Source of the DNA: Phycomyces blakesleeanus NRRL 1555(-)
Taxonomy: Eukaryota; Mucoromycota; Mucoromycetes; Mucorales; Phycomycetaceae
Direction: 5' to 3'
Assembly: GCF_001638985.1 (NCBI RefSeq)
Contig: NW_017265192.1
Location: forward strand, 1-64,000
Length of the DNA stretch: 64,000 nt
Under the pieces are notes generated by a model that saw only the letters and a program-made list of their open reading frames with translations, was not told the origin of the DNA and did not search any database. Shown here in pieces: positions 12,050-22,920 of the stretch (positions are counted from its first letter, which is position 1; each line of letters opens with the position of its first letter). Made by a program: the position numbers and the translations under genes.

Positions 12050-13800
12050 TATATTAATTTTAAAAACAAAATGTCTATATATACTCTCACACCTGAAGAA
12101 AGAGTTTAAAGAGAGCAGCAATATATAAGGAAATATCAATGTAATCACTGACAAGCAATGCAAGTGGAACCAACAGAGACAGAACAAAGAAATCTAATAT
12201 CTTAAGCAGAATATATGTGGGATTACCAACTCAGATGCCAGCAAGCTGCAGAAAGAAAAATGATAGTGATTATGATGATGAAGAATATTAATAATTCTTG
12301 CAATAACAATGTGCAAGAGCATCAACATAATCAATGACATACAACTGAGATAGTAGTAGTAGATATAGTAAATGCAGATAAAAATTACAACTCTTATACA
12401 GAGTATGTGCAAGAGTATAGACTCAGATGCCAATGTATAGCTGAAACAGAAGCAGTGATAACGAATGTAACAGAGACAGATTTAGTAGGGGCAGAAGTAG
12501 TGACCCAGAGATATTGAGCAGAATATATATGCAAGTATAGACATAGTTGACAGTGAATAGCTGCTGAAGAGAATGAACAAGAAGTAAGAAGACGTAGACT
12601 AAATGATATTGACACAGATAATTGGAGAAGCATACAAAGAAAATATGAGTTCACTATCAGAGAGGATTCTATATCAGTATACAGATGTTGTAGAGATCTT
12701 TTCTTCCAAAAACATATCTCTTTTGTTAAAAGAAGTGTACTTGTTGATAACTGGGAGTGTACAGATAATTTGATTGAGAAAAAATTTTAGGCAATTGATA
12801 ACTATAAAATTTCAAGTACTTTTGTTGTTGAGAAAATCACAGACAATATTCCAATATGTCCCACATGCAAAACAACAATTAAGAAAAAAACACTTCCAAC
12901 ACTTGCTCTCTTCAATAGTCTTCAATTTCCTGATTGCATTATTTGCTTAGACAATCTCACAAGATTAGAAAAAGACTTGTTGCACATCAACATGTTTTCT
13001 AATTTATATGAACACACAAAGGATTAACCAGACAATATAGAAGTAAAGGCGACATTGTTAATGTCAATATAACAGTTTCATTACTTTCTTGTAATTTTGA
13101 CAACTCAAATACAATCTATTTGAGTTTGGCTTGTAGAATCGGTTATATAAAAGACTCTATCAGAGGTAATATAAGTCATGTTAAAGTTTGGAGAGCAGCA
13201 CTATTTCTACAGACAACAACACTCTCTTAAAAATATACTATCTTCTTGAGTTATAATTGGATACAAGAGGTTGCCAATAATGATAGTGAAAACATAGAAG
13301 AAGTTAATAGTGTTGAAGACTTTGAAAGGAATAAAGAAAGTAGTACCAAACACAAATCAATAAATCTAGTGAGCAGGAAACAGCTATAGTTTCAGATCAC
13401 AAAGCTCTCAGACTTTTGTCTGAATATAAAAGAATTTCTTTATCTATTTTGACTGATAAAGACAGTGACTTTTTGGCTTTTCCTCAAATCTTCTGTGACT
13501 AGCAATTATCTACTGATACTCTGACTTACTCTTTCCTGACAAAGTTTATTGCAAGGAGATTTGATTGTAGAGCAGCACAAAGAGTAGAGTATATACTCTA
13601 TATGGACAGAAAAAATCAAATAATCACAATGTTTAATAACCAAAATACAGTTTTCCAAAAGAATACAAAACTCTTCAATAATATACTATATGCTGCATCT
13701 GACTTCTTGAATAATGATAGTATTGATGAATTACTCAGTAAAGATCAGACTTATAAGACATTGAGTAGTATTCCTTCTACTGCAAAATATTAGAAAAACA
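12050..13800 (+). pseudogene. Helitron replicase relic (N-terminal half only)
   Basis: Degraded reading frames in order: (1) about 12080-12640, three loose repeats of a Y-x3-Y-x-R-x-Q/C-x3-AE pattern ending in WRSIQRKYEF, like the repeat-rich N termini of Helitron proteins; (2) 12850-13020, two CxxC pairs (CPTCKTT and CIICLDNLTRLEKDLL), matching the zinc-ribbon plus 'L-x3-E-x2-L' block; (3) 13020-13250, GLTRQYRSKGDIVNV then a V-x2-A-L-x-FL-like block; (4) 13420-13793, a Helitron_like_N fragment with FLAFPQIF, a YLLFMYR-like helix and LLSKDQTYKTLSSI. Rep HUH motifs and the helicase were not found. There are many stops. LINE-A begins about 240 bp downstream. The call rests on pattern recognition only. 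Confidence 0.5.
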
Positions 13801-14022
13801 AGTACTAGAAAAATAAAAAAATATTATAGTTTTAAGTAATCAGAAAGGTAGTGGAAAAGTCAGAGGTTTTTTCAGCTAAGCTGTTTATTTTATTTAAGTT
13901 AAGAATATATTTTTGACATATTCTATTAGTTTAAATACACAATAAAAAATTCATATTTTTCTAGGTTGCTATAAAAGCACCAAATAAAGTATTTGTAATA
14001 CTTGTTTTCTTTTTTATTTTAT

Positions 14023-14039
14023 AATTCAAGCTATACACA
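14023..14039. repeat. Target-site duplication of LINE-A, left copy
   Basis: AATTCAAGCTATACACA is repeated exactly at 19489-19505 and brackets LINE-A. Confidence 0.92.
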
Positions 14040-14156
14040 TTTTTTTGTAAGGAGGCTGGGCCTCAGAAATTTTATTGAGCTTAACAATTCTAAGAGAAAG
14101 AGGAAGTCACAATCCTGTTTTTGGGTTTTTAAATTATATGTAAAATGAGTGAGTAG

Positions 14157-17100
14157 CTAGTCTGAAAGAGGCAGGGATAGTTTCGCATGAAAACTGGTGA
14201 CAAAAGAAGCAGCAGTGACAAGGACTGATGTGCTCAAGAAAGGAGCATTGTCAAACATAAAGGACCAGTAATGGCACCAGATTGTGAGAAGAATACAGCT
14301 GACAAAAGAAACGGCAAGAATGTCTGGAGTGAGGGATGGTGGGAGACATAAGAAAAAAAGAGCAGAATGAATGTCTTGCATGGAGGGCACATTGCCAAAA
14401 TGGGTTGACCAAAACATAGTCCAGATGGAGAACTTTGGAGAACAAGTGAACAGAAAGTGAGATGTAGATTCCTTGATGTCACCACATATGGGGCAGGACC
14501 CGCCAGGAAAGATGGTAGGAACCGTTTGATGTAGAACAGAGCAACACAACAGCTTGTTGTGAAGAGTGCGGAACCATAAAGAACAGACAGAATGGTGGAT
14601 GGAAGTGGACCAGAACGTGCACCGTTGGTGGGTGTGGAGAGGAGGAATGGGGTTGTCTGGAGACAGGGTGCAAAGGGTGTGGAACGTTTTGGGCAAGAAT
14701 GGTTTGCAAGGTATTATGGGAAACATACTGGTGAGGAAGGGGCTGGGGTCCACATGCAACACAATGGGAGAGGAAGGTGGAGGAAGGAGACCATCAAGCA
14801 AGGAATGTAGGAGAAGAGAGCGGAAGAAGAAAGGTTGTAATAGAACGGAATGATTGTCAACTTGATGGAAGAACTTGGTGATGATGCGAGGGGATTGTGG
14901 ACACTTGGGTCTTGTTTGATGACAAAGTACTTGCAATGAATCATCTACAACAAAAGCGTCAGTGACGAGAAGATGTCGCCAAGTCCGTGGTATGAGAGAG
15001 GATGGTAGGCAGATAGAGGGGAGAGGCAAGGAGAGGTATGTGGGGTGGTTAATAGAAATGGAGTCAAAGAAGTGTGGCAGGAGATCAATGGCAGCAAATA
15101 TGTTTCTAAAAACACTGTCAATATGGCGGAAAGGTAGAGGACGAAGATCAGGAAAAAGTAAAGGTAGACGAGGATCCAGGATCCCAGAAAAGGACCAAAG
15201 AAGGAAGGACAACCAAGGAAGGACCAGACCGGATTGACCAAATGGGGAACAGACAAGAGGGAGAAGCCAACGAAGTTGTAGAGCAGATTGCTGTATAATT
15301 GGATCAAAAACCCCAAGTCCACCAGATATGGATGGGAGGCATAATGTGGCAAGCTTGATTGGAGGGAACATATGATGTTGAAGAAATTGTTCCATGGCTG
15401 ATCATATCTTGGATATGAAGGCAACAGGGACAGATATCACTCGAAGAACATGCCATAGTTTGGAGAGAATGAGTGTTTAGAATGGTGGCATGGCCACGGA
15501 TTGAGAGAGAGCATGAGAGATGAATATGACAGGCGGATTAGATTTTGGTGAGAAGAGAGGAACAGAAGGAGTCGCGTTGTATGATGGATGTGTAAAGTGG
15601 GAAGCCAAGGTAAATGAGTGGAAGTGGAGAGCATTTATCATGACAGTCCACAATTTGAAACTGTTGTAGGATGTCTTGCCAGGACAACAGAAGGCAACCG
15701 GACAGGGACAGAGCTTGTGTTTTGTGCATGTTGATATGGGCATTGGATATGTTGGCATAAGTGTTTAAGTGGACTTGGAGGCGGGAAAGACTAGGAGGAT
15801 TGGGGAGGAACACAAGGAGGTTGTTGGCATAGGCAAGGAACTTGATGGCTTGTGGTGGGAGGAGTGGTAATGGAATTCGTGGGTTAGGGTCTGTGGGGGA
15901 AGGAACGGTGGGTGGTGAGATAGACAGTGTGTAGCCAGGGAATTCAGAATCGTGAAGGAGACGGCAAAGGAGTGGTTTGAAGGCAAGGTTGAAAAGGACT
16001 GGAGAGAAAGGGTCCCCTTGACGCAAACCATGGGATTGAGAGAGAGAGCAAGAAATATGGCCATTGACATTGATGGTAATGTTAGTCAAAAAAAAAGGGA
16101 GCATATGGATGAGATGAGAGATTAGGGGAAGTAAAAGTGAGTGAGAACCTTTCGCAGGTAATCTGGATGAACTCTATCATAAGCCTTCTCCTGATCAGAT
16201 AACAGTCCTATGTCAGAGGCATTGGTGATTCAAGCATTTTCCATGATGGCTTTGGTCAGGATTCTATTGTCTGCAATAAACTATCCATGGATAAATCCAG
16301 TTTGGTATGCGGAAGCAAGAGAGCTGGCTGCAGGAATCATGCAGTTGTTGACAAGGTGGGTGAATACTTTGGCACCGGCATTAATGAGAGCTATGGGCCT
16401 CCAGTTCTTGAGAGAGGGCAGGTCTCTTTTCTTGGGAAGAAGGATAACACATGTCAACTGCCAGGAAGTAGGGAATATACCAAGATGGAGGGTATTATTG
16501 TAAATGACATAAGTGAGGTTGGTGTACATGGGATGGTCAATAAGGAGTTGGAGGATTTCATAGGGTATGCCATCTGGGCCGGGGCTACTGGACTTAGGGG
16601 AGCAAGTGGTGCTAGCACAGATGTTGATTATTGTTAAAGGGGCAGTGAGTTGATCATGGATGGAGTCAGAGAGGTAAAGGTCAGGAGGAAGGTTGCCTAG
16701 CAAATCTGAAACTGCGGGCGGTTGGATGGGATCAGCTGTGTACAAAACCTCATAAAAGGCTGCAGCAGCATCAGTCATGTCTGTTGCGTCAGTGCAGACG
16801 TGGTCGGTGGTAGGGTGGCAAAGAGAGGTGATGGTGGTACAGGATTGACGGGTAGTGACAGTTCGTTTCAAATAACCAGCAGAACATTCACCTTGTTCTC
16901 GCCAGTGTTTACTGGCACGAAGAGCTAGTATCTCGACTTGTTCGGTTTGGAGAGACTGTATTTGACGTTTGAGGTGAGGAAGTTGCGGAATGGTCGAAGG
17001 GTCCAGATGTTGGTGGAGGAGATGGTTGCATTTGGCATGTAGTTTGCGTTCTTGGTCAGCAAGGGTGCGGCAAGGACGACGAGAAAAAGCGAGGGCAAAT

Positions 17101-17982
17101 TGGGCGATTTTGGATTTGATCCAGTCCCACTGGTCTTGTATAGAGCCTATGTGGGGAAGCTGGGGAGAGAGAGATGAAAGAAGATTATCGAGTTCCTCAC
17201 AAAAGGAAGGGTTGAGAGCAAGGCGTGGGTTGGCACGCCAAAGTCCCTTGCCAATTTGTTGGGTCATAGTAAAGCGAAATGTCACCTTCACAAGATAGTG
17301 ATCTGACTATAAAGGTTGGATGTATGTTACAGAGGAAGACATTATGGATGGGGCGATATCGGGGGAAGCATAAATATAGTCTAGGCATGAAGAGAAAGAT
17401 CCTCTTTGAAATGTAGGGAGGGGGGGGGGGCGTACCTGTTGGAGTGACACAGTCATGTAGATTAGATCGCACAAACTGAAGCCATTCACGTGGGGCCTTT
17501 GGGGTGCGAGTTATGGGTGTGGTTGTAGAGGGCAGAGAGTTATAGTTAAGGTCACCCAAAAGAATAAATCGGGAGGGGAGAGGTGGGATAAAGTGAGGGT
17601 TGTTGAGAAGTGATGTAAGAAAATTATGTCTATGGCTTGGGGTGGATGGGGCATATACAACGCAGATACGGATGGGGGGGAAGAGATTGTTGGAGTGAGT
17701 GACAGTAGCTGTAATGCTGCGACCACACATGGTGAATAAGGGGTCAGTAAACATTAGAAAGGGGGAAAGAGAGACTAGGCCGCAATGGGGCGACCATAAT
17801 GTAGATGAGGAACGGAATTGATGTTGGAAGGTCTGTTGAAGAGCTTCTGTGGTGGCATGGGTTTCTTGGAGGGCGAGTATGTCAAGATGTTGGGAGCGGA
17901 GGTATCGAATAAATAAGGATCGTCTTTGGGGGTCTTGCAATTTTGCAAGCCCTCTACAGTTTAGTGTTCCTATATTGATCAT
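14157..17982 (-). pseudogene. LINE-A ORF2: APE endonuclease plus reverse transcriptase, decayed
   Basis: The N terminus has endonuclease motifs GTLNCRGL, ALQETHA, LGDLN and SDHYLV. The frame shifts at a G10 run near 17425 (PPPPP versus TFQRGSF). A TAG at 17307-17309 precedes SDHYLV, where related elements usually have W. Reverse transcriptase blocks follow: SPGPDGIPYEIL, NWRPIALINAGAK, DQEKAYDRVHP and GLRQGDPFSP. The catalytic box reads FLAYANNLLVFL, so both aspartates of the usual YADD are asparagine (15830-15835). The C terminus carries CPICGDIKESTSHFLFTC, a zf-RVT-type motif (about 14490-14545). Further stops lie at 16281-16283 and near 16225. No RNase H was seen. The start ATG at 17982 overlaps the ORF1 stop by ATGA. 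Confidence 0.88.
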
Positions 17983-19487
17983 TGAGGGAGGTTAATATTT
18001 TGGTGAACGACAATACCTGTCATAAGTGAGCCATGTTGGTCATTGTCTGCATTATTGCTGTTGCTAGAGGATTTGGATTCAGCACCATTTTTGCTGTCTT
18101 GAGTATCCATAGCCAAATCGTCCTTGTTAGGATCATATTCTTGGTATAGAATGTCACGGTTTTATTCGTCGGTAATGTTTTTCAATGCTGCATGGAGGAC
18201 TCGTCAGTAAGGGTCATGAGTGGATAGCTGTGCAAGTTCGGCCTCAATCTTGGCTGCAGACTTGCCCAAGATGTCAAACTGATTAGCAGGCAGTGTGAGA
18301 GGAGTGGACTTTTTCTTTCACTTGGGCAGTGCAGGAAGGACAGGGGGAAGACTTTGTGTATGGGCAGGGGTGGACTAAGATTTACGACGAGGCTGTTTAC
18401 AGATGTGTTTGTTACTGGTGTTGTTGTCAAGATGAGGGTTGTTGATATGGGGACAGATTGCCTGAAGGTAGCCAACTGCTTGACAGGCGTGACAAGTGCG
18501 AGATTTGATTGGGCGGGTGGGGCAGTCAGCCAGAACGTGGCCCATGGCCTTACAGTATCTGCAATGGGGACCCATCTTGGCCTAAGTGCTGAAAACATGA
18601 CCATAACCTTCGCAGGGAATCTTGTGAACCAGGGGAGAGTAAACACGATCCTGGTTAGGTGGGCGTTCCAGGTACACGTAGCCAGATCCAGTAAAGAACC
18701 TGTTCTCCAGGTAAATAATGATCTCCTTGATGGTGCCAAAAGAGTAGAGGGAAGAACAAATAAGTTCGTTAAGGCAGGGGCGGGAGAGGTGAGGAAGACC
18801 AGTGATGTTGAGTTTCATCATCATAACAGAAGACGAAATGGCACGGTGGGCGAGAATAATGGAATCTTTGATGACAATGGGTTTGGCACATGCACGATTG
18901 CAAAGGGTGTCAGATTCAAAGTAAAGTTCGACGATGTGTGTGTTGTTGTGCACAGAGGTAACTTCAGCAAAAGCTTCATCCTCAGAGAAAGCGGTGTGAA
19001 TTGCTGTCCAGAAGGCGGCCATAAATGAGTCATCAGATTGGGACAGGTTGTAAAAAACAGAGTGGGGGGAAGTACCGAACCAACATTCTGTAGGAATGGC
19101 ATTGTTGTGCACAGAGGTAACTTCAGCAAAAGCTTCCTCCTCAGAGAAAGTGGTGTGAATTGCTGTCCAGAAGGCGGCCATAAATGAGTCGTCAGATTGG
19201 GACAGGTTGTAAAAAACAGAGTGGGGGGAAGTACCGAACGGACATTCTGTAGGAATGGCATATGGGTCATCTAAACCAAGTACGCGTTCTATGCACGTGA
19301 GGGAGCGTTGTTTTTCAGGGTCGACCAAGGAGACAAAGGTGATAGGAGTGGTAGTAAATAAAGCATGTGTAGGGGCGTTTGATTGGGTTGATGGATGTAT
19401 GTTAGGTGATAGAGAAGGGAAGTTGTTGTCTCCATAGTGTGGTGACCCTTGTGGGGTCGTTTCCTGTTGGGTAGCAGGAAGAGCCAT
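17979..19487 (-). pseudogene. LINE-A ORF1: nucleic-acid-binding protein with CCHC knuckles, decayed
   Basis: It starts at ATG 19487 and ends at TGA 17979-17981, overlapping ORF2's ATG. After a Ser/Thr/Pro-rich start come two tandem 53-residue copies beginning IPTEC-x-FGTSPHSVFY. A putative RNA-binding middle follows (IVIKDSIILAHRAISSSV), then two CCHC knuckles CRYCKAMGHVLADC and CHACQAVGYLQAIC. In-frame stops occur between VFST and AKMG (TAG near 18589) and in the C-terminal part (TGA after STHDPY, TAA after ITDE). ORF1 binds the element RNA in related LINEs (family knowledge). Confidence 0.8.
18944..19261. repeat. 159-bp tandem duplication inside LINE-A ORF1
   Basis: Units 18944-19102 and 19103-19261 are nearly identical and keep the reading frame (53 codons each). 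They start TGTTGTGCACAGAGG on the plus strand. Only a few substitutions separate them. Confidence 0.92.
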
Positions 19488-19488
19488 A

Positions 19489-19505
19489 AATTCAAGCTAT
19501 ACACA
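19489..19505. repeat. Target-site duplication of LINE-A, right copy
   Basis: Exact second copy of AATTCAAGCTATACACA (see 14023-14039). Confidence 0.92.
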
Positions 19506-20027
19506 ATATGTTCTCCTCTACCCAAATCTACATCTTAGACTGTCACTGCATTAAATATTACAACAGTCCTCAGAAATCTTCTTATGCTGCAAAGCATACT
19601 GAGACTCATCATAATAAGAGAACTAGAGTTGAAGGTACCAGAATATTTGAGAATAGTATAATAGGATGTTTCAGCAGTTTTAGATGTTTGATTATTCTTA
19701 TTTCGGGAGTTAAAAATATAAGGCAATAACAACTAATCTCTAAACAATCAACTGAGTGCCCTAAATATTACATAAAATCTATATTTTACTAAATTAGATA
19801 ATTGCCTATAGATTCTTTATCTATAGATGAAAACATTTATCTCCCAAGACATATATAGACAAATATATCTATAGATAAAGATATCTATAGATGAAGACAT
19901 CTAGATTTGATATTACTTATAAGTGTTGTATTATTAAGTGTATTTCTATACAAAATATCAGTTTAAATAAGATAAGAAATGTAACTGTAAATGCATATTT
20001 ATTGCCTTTATACTTCTAATTTTAAAC
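19506..20027. other. Non-coding stretch with ATCTATAGAT palindromes
   Basis: No gene is supported. At 19800-19910 the palindromic motif (T)ATCTATAGAT(R)AA recurs about four times, some copies followed by GACATC. This may be the left end region of Harbinger-1, but no matching right end was found. Confidence 0.5.
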
Positions 20028-21231
20028 ATGAGCACCAAGAATTCTGCAGAAGTGTGTACGTAAAAGATATGTCTCTACAAATACACCACATACTAATATA
20101 ATATCATATAGCTGCTAGCCAAAAAAGAGGATTTACATGCTGGAACAATGCCAATATTAGGGATAAGCCATCATCTATCAAAAGCCTTATTGACTGGCTT
20201 ACCTATGCAGTAAACTACAGTTGCTGGAAAGGTGGGGATTCCAGTAGAAAGACAAAAGAGACTCTTTGCTCAGAGATCAAAGCTATATTGTTTGAGAATG
20301 ATATTACTCACCAGTCCAACAGTGATATCCGCAGCAAGATACAGTACTTGCATGACAAGTTCAAGGATGCCACTGATTTTATCAACGGAACCGGTCAAGG
20401 GATTCTTAATGATGTAGACAAGAATGGCAATCCCACAGCTGCAGCTGAAAAGACGCTTAAAGGTATACTTATAAAATTAATATATATATATTAGTAATAG
20501 AGTGGTTTGTAATAAATAAGAGCTTTATGTCTCTGTTTGTAAATATAGTGAAAAAAAAAACGCACCTACTATTACAATCTCAAGGATGTGATGATTAGCA
20601 GACCATCAACTGTAGCTCCCTTCCCAGTGTCAAATAGAGACCCAGCTGATGTTTCCAATGTGTTTGAAAGGGCTAGCCAATATGACAAGGAAGCAACTCA
20701 AGTAGAAGTTGATGGAGGCAAGGGAGGCAAGGGAGGCAAGGGAGGCAAGGGAGGCAAGGGAGTCCAGGATGTCCCAGATGTCCAGGATGTCCAGGATTTC
20801 CAAGATGTTCTTGATGTCCAGGATTTTGAACAGTTTGAAACGACGTTCCCAGTTGAGTGTCTGTCTGCAGCCTCAAATCACTAAAGGCCTTCCAAGCGAG
20901 CCCAAAGAACAATAGACTTGAGCATCTCTGATGTTGTAGAAGAGTCAATCAAGATGAACTGTGAGCATTTTGATTTGATGCAGAAGAAAAGTTCCACGAG
21001 AGGGAACTTCAGCATCAAAAAGACATTCACGATAACAAGATGATGTTTGAGAGAAAAAGGCTGGAGATCAAAGAGAAACGAGTCCAGAATGAAACACAAC
21101 AAGCAGAGAATGAAGCAAAGCGATTGGAGAATGATGGCATTCAAATCAAGCTTCAGTACATTGCCAAGTCGGAGAGTTTGGGACTTTCTAAAGAGTGTAT
21201 TTTGAAGGAATTAAATATAACACTTTAATAA
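20028..21231 (+). pseudogene. Harbinger-1 Myb/SANT-like DNA-binding protein gene
   Basis: Exon 1 is 20028-20059 and exon 2 starts at 20119. It encodes a tryptophan-rich Myb-like domain (SIKSLIDWLTYAVNYSCWKG ... IRSKIQYLHDKFKDATDFI). The second intron (20463-20549) ends before an A10 run; the downstream frame is off by one base there, so this run is probably a frameshift. Next come a Gly/Lys repeat (five GGK units) and an Asp/Val/Gln repeat. After a stop at 20882 a further shift leads to a charged coiled coil (about 20980-21231, with FERKRLEIKEKRVQNE). Partner proteins of this type help Harbinger transposases bind DNA (family knowledge). Confidence 0.6.
20714..20758. repeat. Five tandem GGAGGCAAG units
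   Basis: This 9-bp microsatellite encodes (GGK)5. It is followed at 20761-20825 by looser GATGTCCAG 9-mers. Both stay in frame inside the Harbinger-1 partner gene. Confidence 0.88.
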
Positions 21232-22587
21232 GATATACTATATACCAGGCAAACTATATATGTAAAAGTAAAAATGATTTTGATATCAATATTTGCAAAA
21301 TAATATGCTTTATTCTCTCTCTTTTCTTTACACAGTTCTATTTGAAATCTAGATTCTCTATTTCTCTCACTCTCATCCTCATCTTCGTTGGCATCGTCAT
21401 CCTTGCTGATAAGTTCCAAGAAGTCTTTATCTTCATGGCTTAACAGTAAGTTGTGTAAAATACAACAACTTCTGACCCATATCCCAATCTTTGCAATGTC
21501 ATACTTGTTTTTTATGACGGTTTGTAAGCCTTTCAAAGATTGAAATCTCCCTTTGAGATTTCCAATGCAATGCTCAACTTTGACACATACATTGGTGTGT
21601 TTGTAGTTGAATATCTCGTTTTCAGCCAAGATTGTTCCATTATGCAGCTTCTTGTAAGTAGGGACTACATATCGGCTTGGTACATATGCTAAATCTCCAA
21701 GAAGATATTGATCCCCTAAAAAAAACCAGCCAGAAGTTCTTCCCAGCTGCCAGTTTGCAAAGTTACAGGCTTCATGAGAACATCCTGCCCATCCAGTGTA
21801 GCAGTGACAGATCATCTTTTTATCATCACATACAATTGTTGCCAAAATACTGTAGTAAGACTTCCAGCTGTAGAAGTCCTCGCCTTTCCATGTTGGCTTA
21901 TATTCCAATCCAATCAAGGTCCCATCCACAAAATCAATGCAAGAAGGGAAGTCTGTCTTATCTTCATTTCTTTTACTGATAATACAACATTCTAGCTTAT
22001 CATGCCAAAACGCAGTTCTGCTCTCTAGGCACATAATGGCAGTGAGAAACCTTTCAGTATATTGGCAAACTGATTCTTCTAAACAATGGAATGCAGTTAA
22101 GTACTAAAGTATATACACAATGTATAATTCTTTCAGGATATTAAACCTTACCACTGATACACATTGATTGTGCAATACGACCTATGGAAGCACCATTTCC
22201 ATACGCACCTAACCATTCTAATGCCACCATCATCTGAATCATAGGCTCAGTCTGCTTCTTGCGAGGATCACTCCAGAATACCTGGTGCCCCTTGATCATA
22301 TTTAATATATAATTGAACGAATCTCTGTTCATGTGAAACTCTTGTCTGAACCAATCATCATCTACTTAGTATATGAGCCAATCTACTCTGCTAGGAGCTC
22401 AAGAGACACGGACTCTTGGGCAGAAATATTACTTTTCAAGTACAATCTTGTATATAACAAGTTCAGGGCGGTCCTTCACGATGTTCAATAAGAAAGTATC
22501 AAGAGAGAGTTGTCTTTTTATAAGCTTTTTAAGAATTGCTTCTTTGAGATGTCTAAAAACCATTTGTCTGTCATTTAATGTAGGCAT
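21225..22587 (-). pseudogene. Harbinger-1 transposase (DDE_Tnp_4), three stops
   Basis: Two exons, 22152-22587 and 21225-22078, with donor GTAAGG and acceptor TTTAG. The N-terminal part has RVDWLIY and DDWFRQEFHMNRDSFNYIL. The catalytic part has D in CIDFVDGTLIG, D in LLGDLAYVPSRYVVP, and E in VCVKVEHCIGNLKGRF, followed by an acidic tail. Three in-frame stops near 22430, 22399 and 22372 (between LEK and YFCP, RVRVS and APSR, DWLIY and VDDDW) kill it. The rest is open, so decay is moderate. It cuts and pastes the element in related systems. Confidence 0.82.
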
Positions 22588-22920
22588 TTTTGATAAAATA
22601 TAGTGTTTTTAAAATACAATGTAGTGAGAAAAACAGAGAAAACATAAAAAACAGAGTTGATTATGCTTAAATATTTTTTTTCAGATTAATGAGAGCCAAT
22701 GATTTTTCAATATTAAACCTCCAAAACAAAAACAATCGAACAACTAAAACTGCTGAAACACTCTAATATATTCAATGTTGGTTTTTTATTTGCTGTGTAA
22801 TAATCACTTTAATTTTTTATTTTTTATTTTTTATTTATGTTGTTTATTTTCAAACTTTTAATGAAACACAGTCACAATGAGAAATATGGATATAGATACT
22901 GAGAGTAAGACATTTTTTAT

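Larger units (their letters stand above)
14040..19488 (-). mobile_element. LINE-A: non-LTR retrotransposon with 17-bp TSD (5.4 kb)
   Basis: It is bounded by the perfect 17-bp TSD at 14023-14039 and 19489-19505. The 3' end (minus strand) finishes CCTTACAAAAAAA, a short A tail. Order on the minus strand is ORF1 (zinc knuckles), then ORF2 (APE endonuclease, reverse transcriptase, C-terminal zinc motif). The base composition is visibly richer in G and C than all its neighbours. ORF1's ATG lies only about 1 nt inside the element, so a 5' UTR is missing and the copy is probably slightly 5'-truncated. Both ORFs are damaged. Confidence 0.92.
20028..22587. mobile_element. Harbinger-1: PIF/Harbinger element, decayed (coding extent only)
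   Basis: A plus-strand Myb/SANT-like gene and a minus-strand DDE_Tnp_4 transposase gene sit tail to tail, their stop codons overlapping by a few bases near 21225-21231. This is the classic two-gene layout of PIF/Harbinger transposons. I could not find the terminal inverted repeats, so the true ends are unknown. Confidence 0.72.

Noticed and set aside
14566..17298. Several plus-strand frames across LINE-A (for example 14566-14853, 16287-16637, 16990-17298)
   Set aside because: They are shadows of the G-rich complement of the minus-strand ORF2, which has clear endonuclease and reverse transcriptase motifs.
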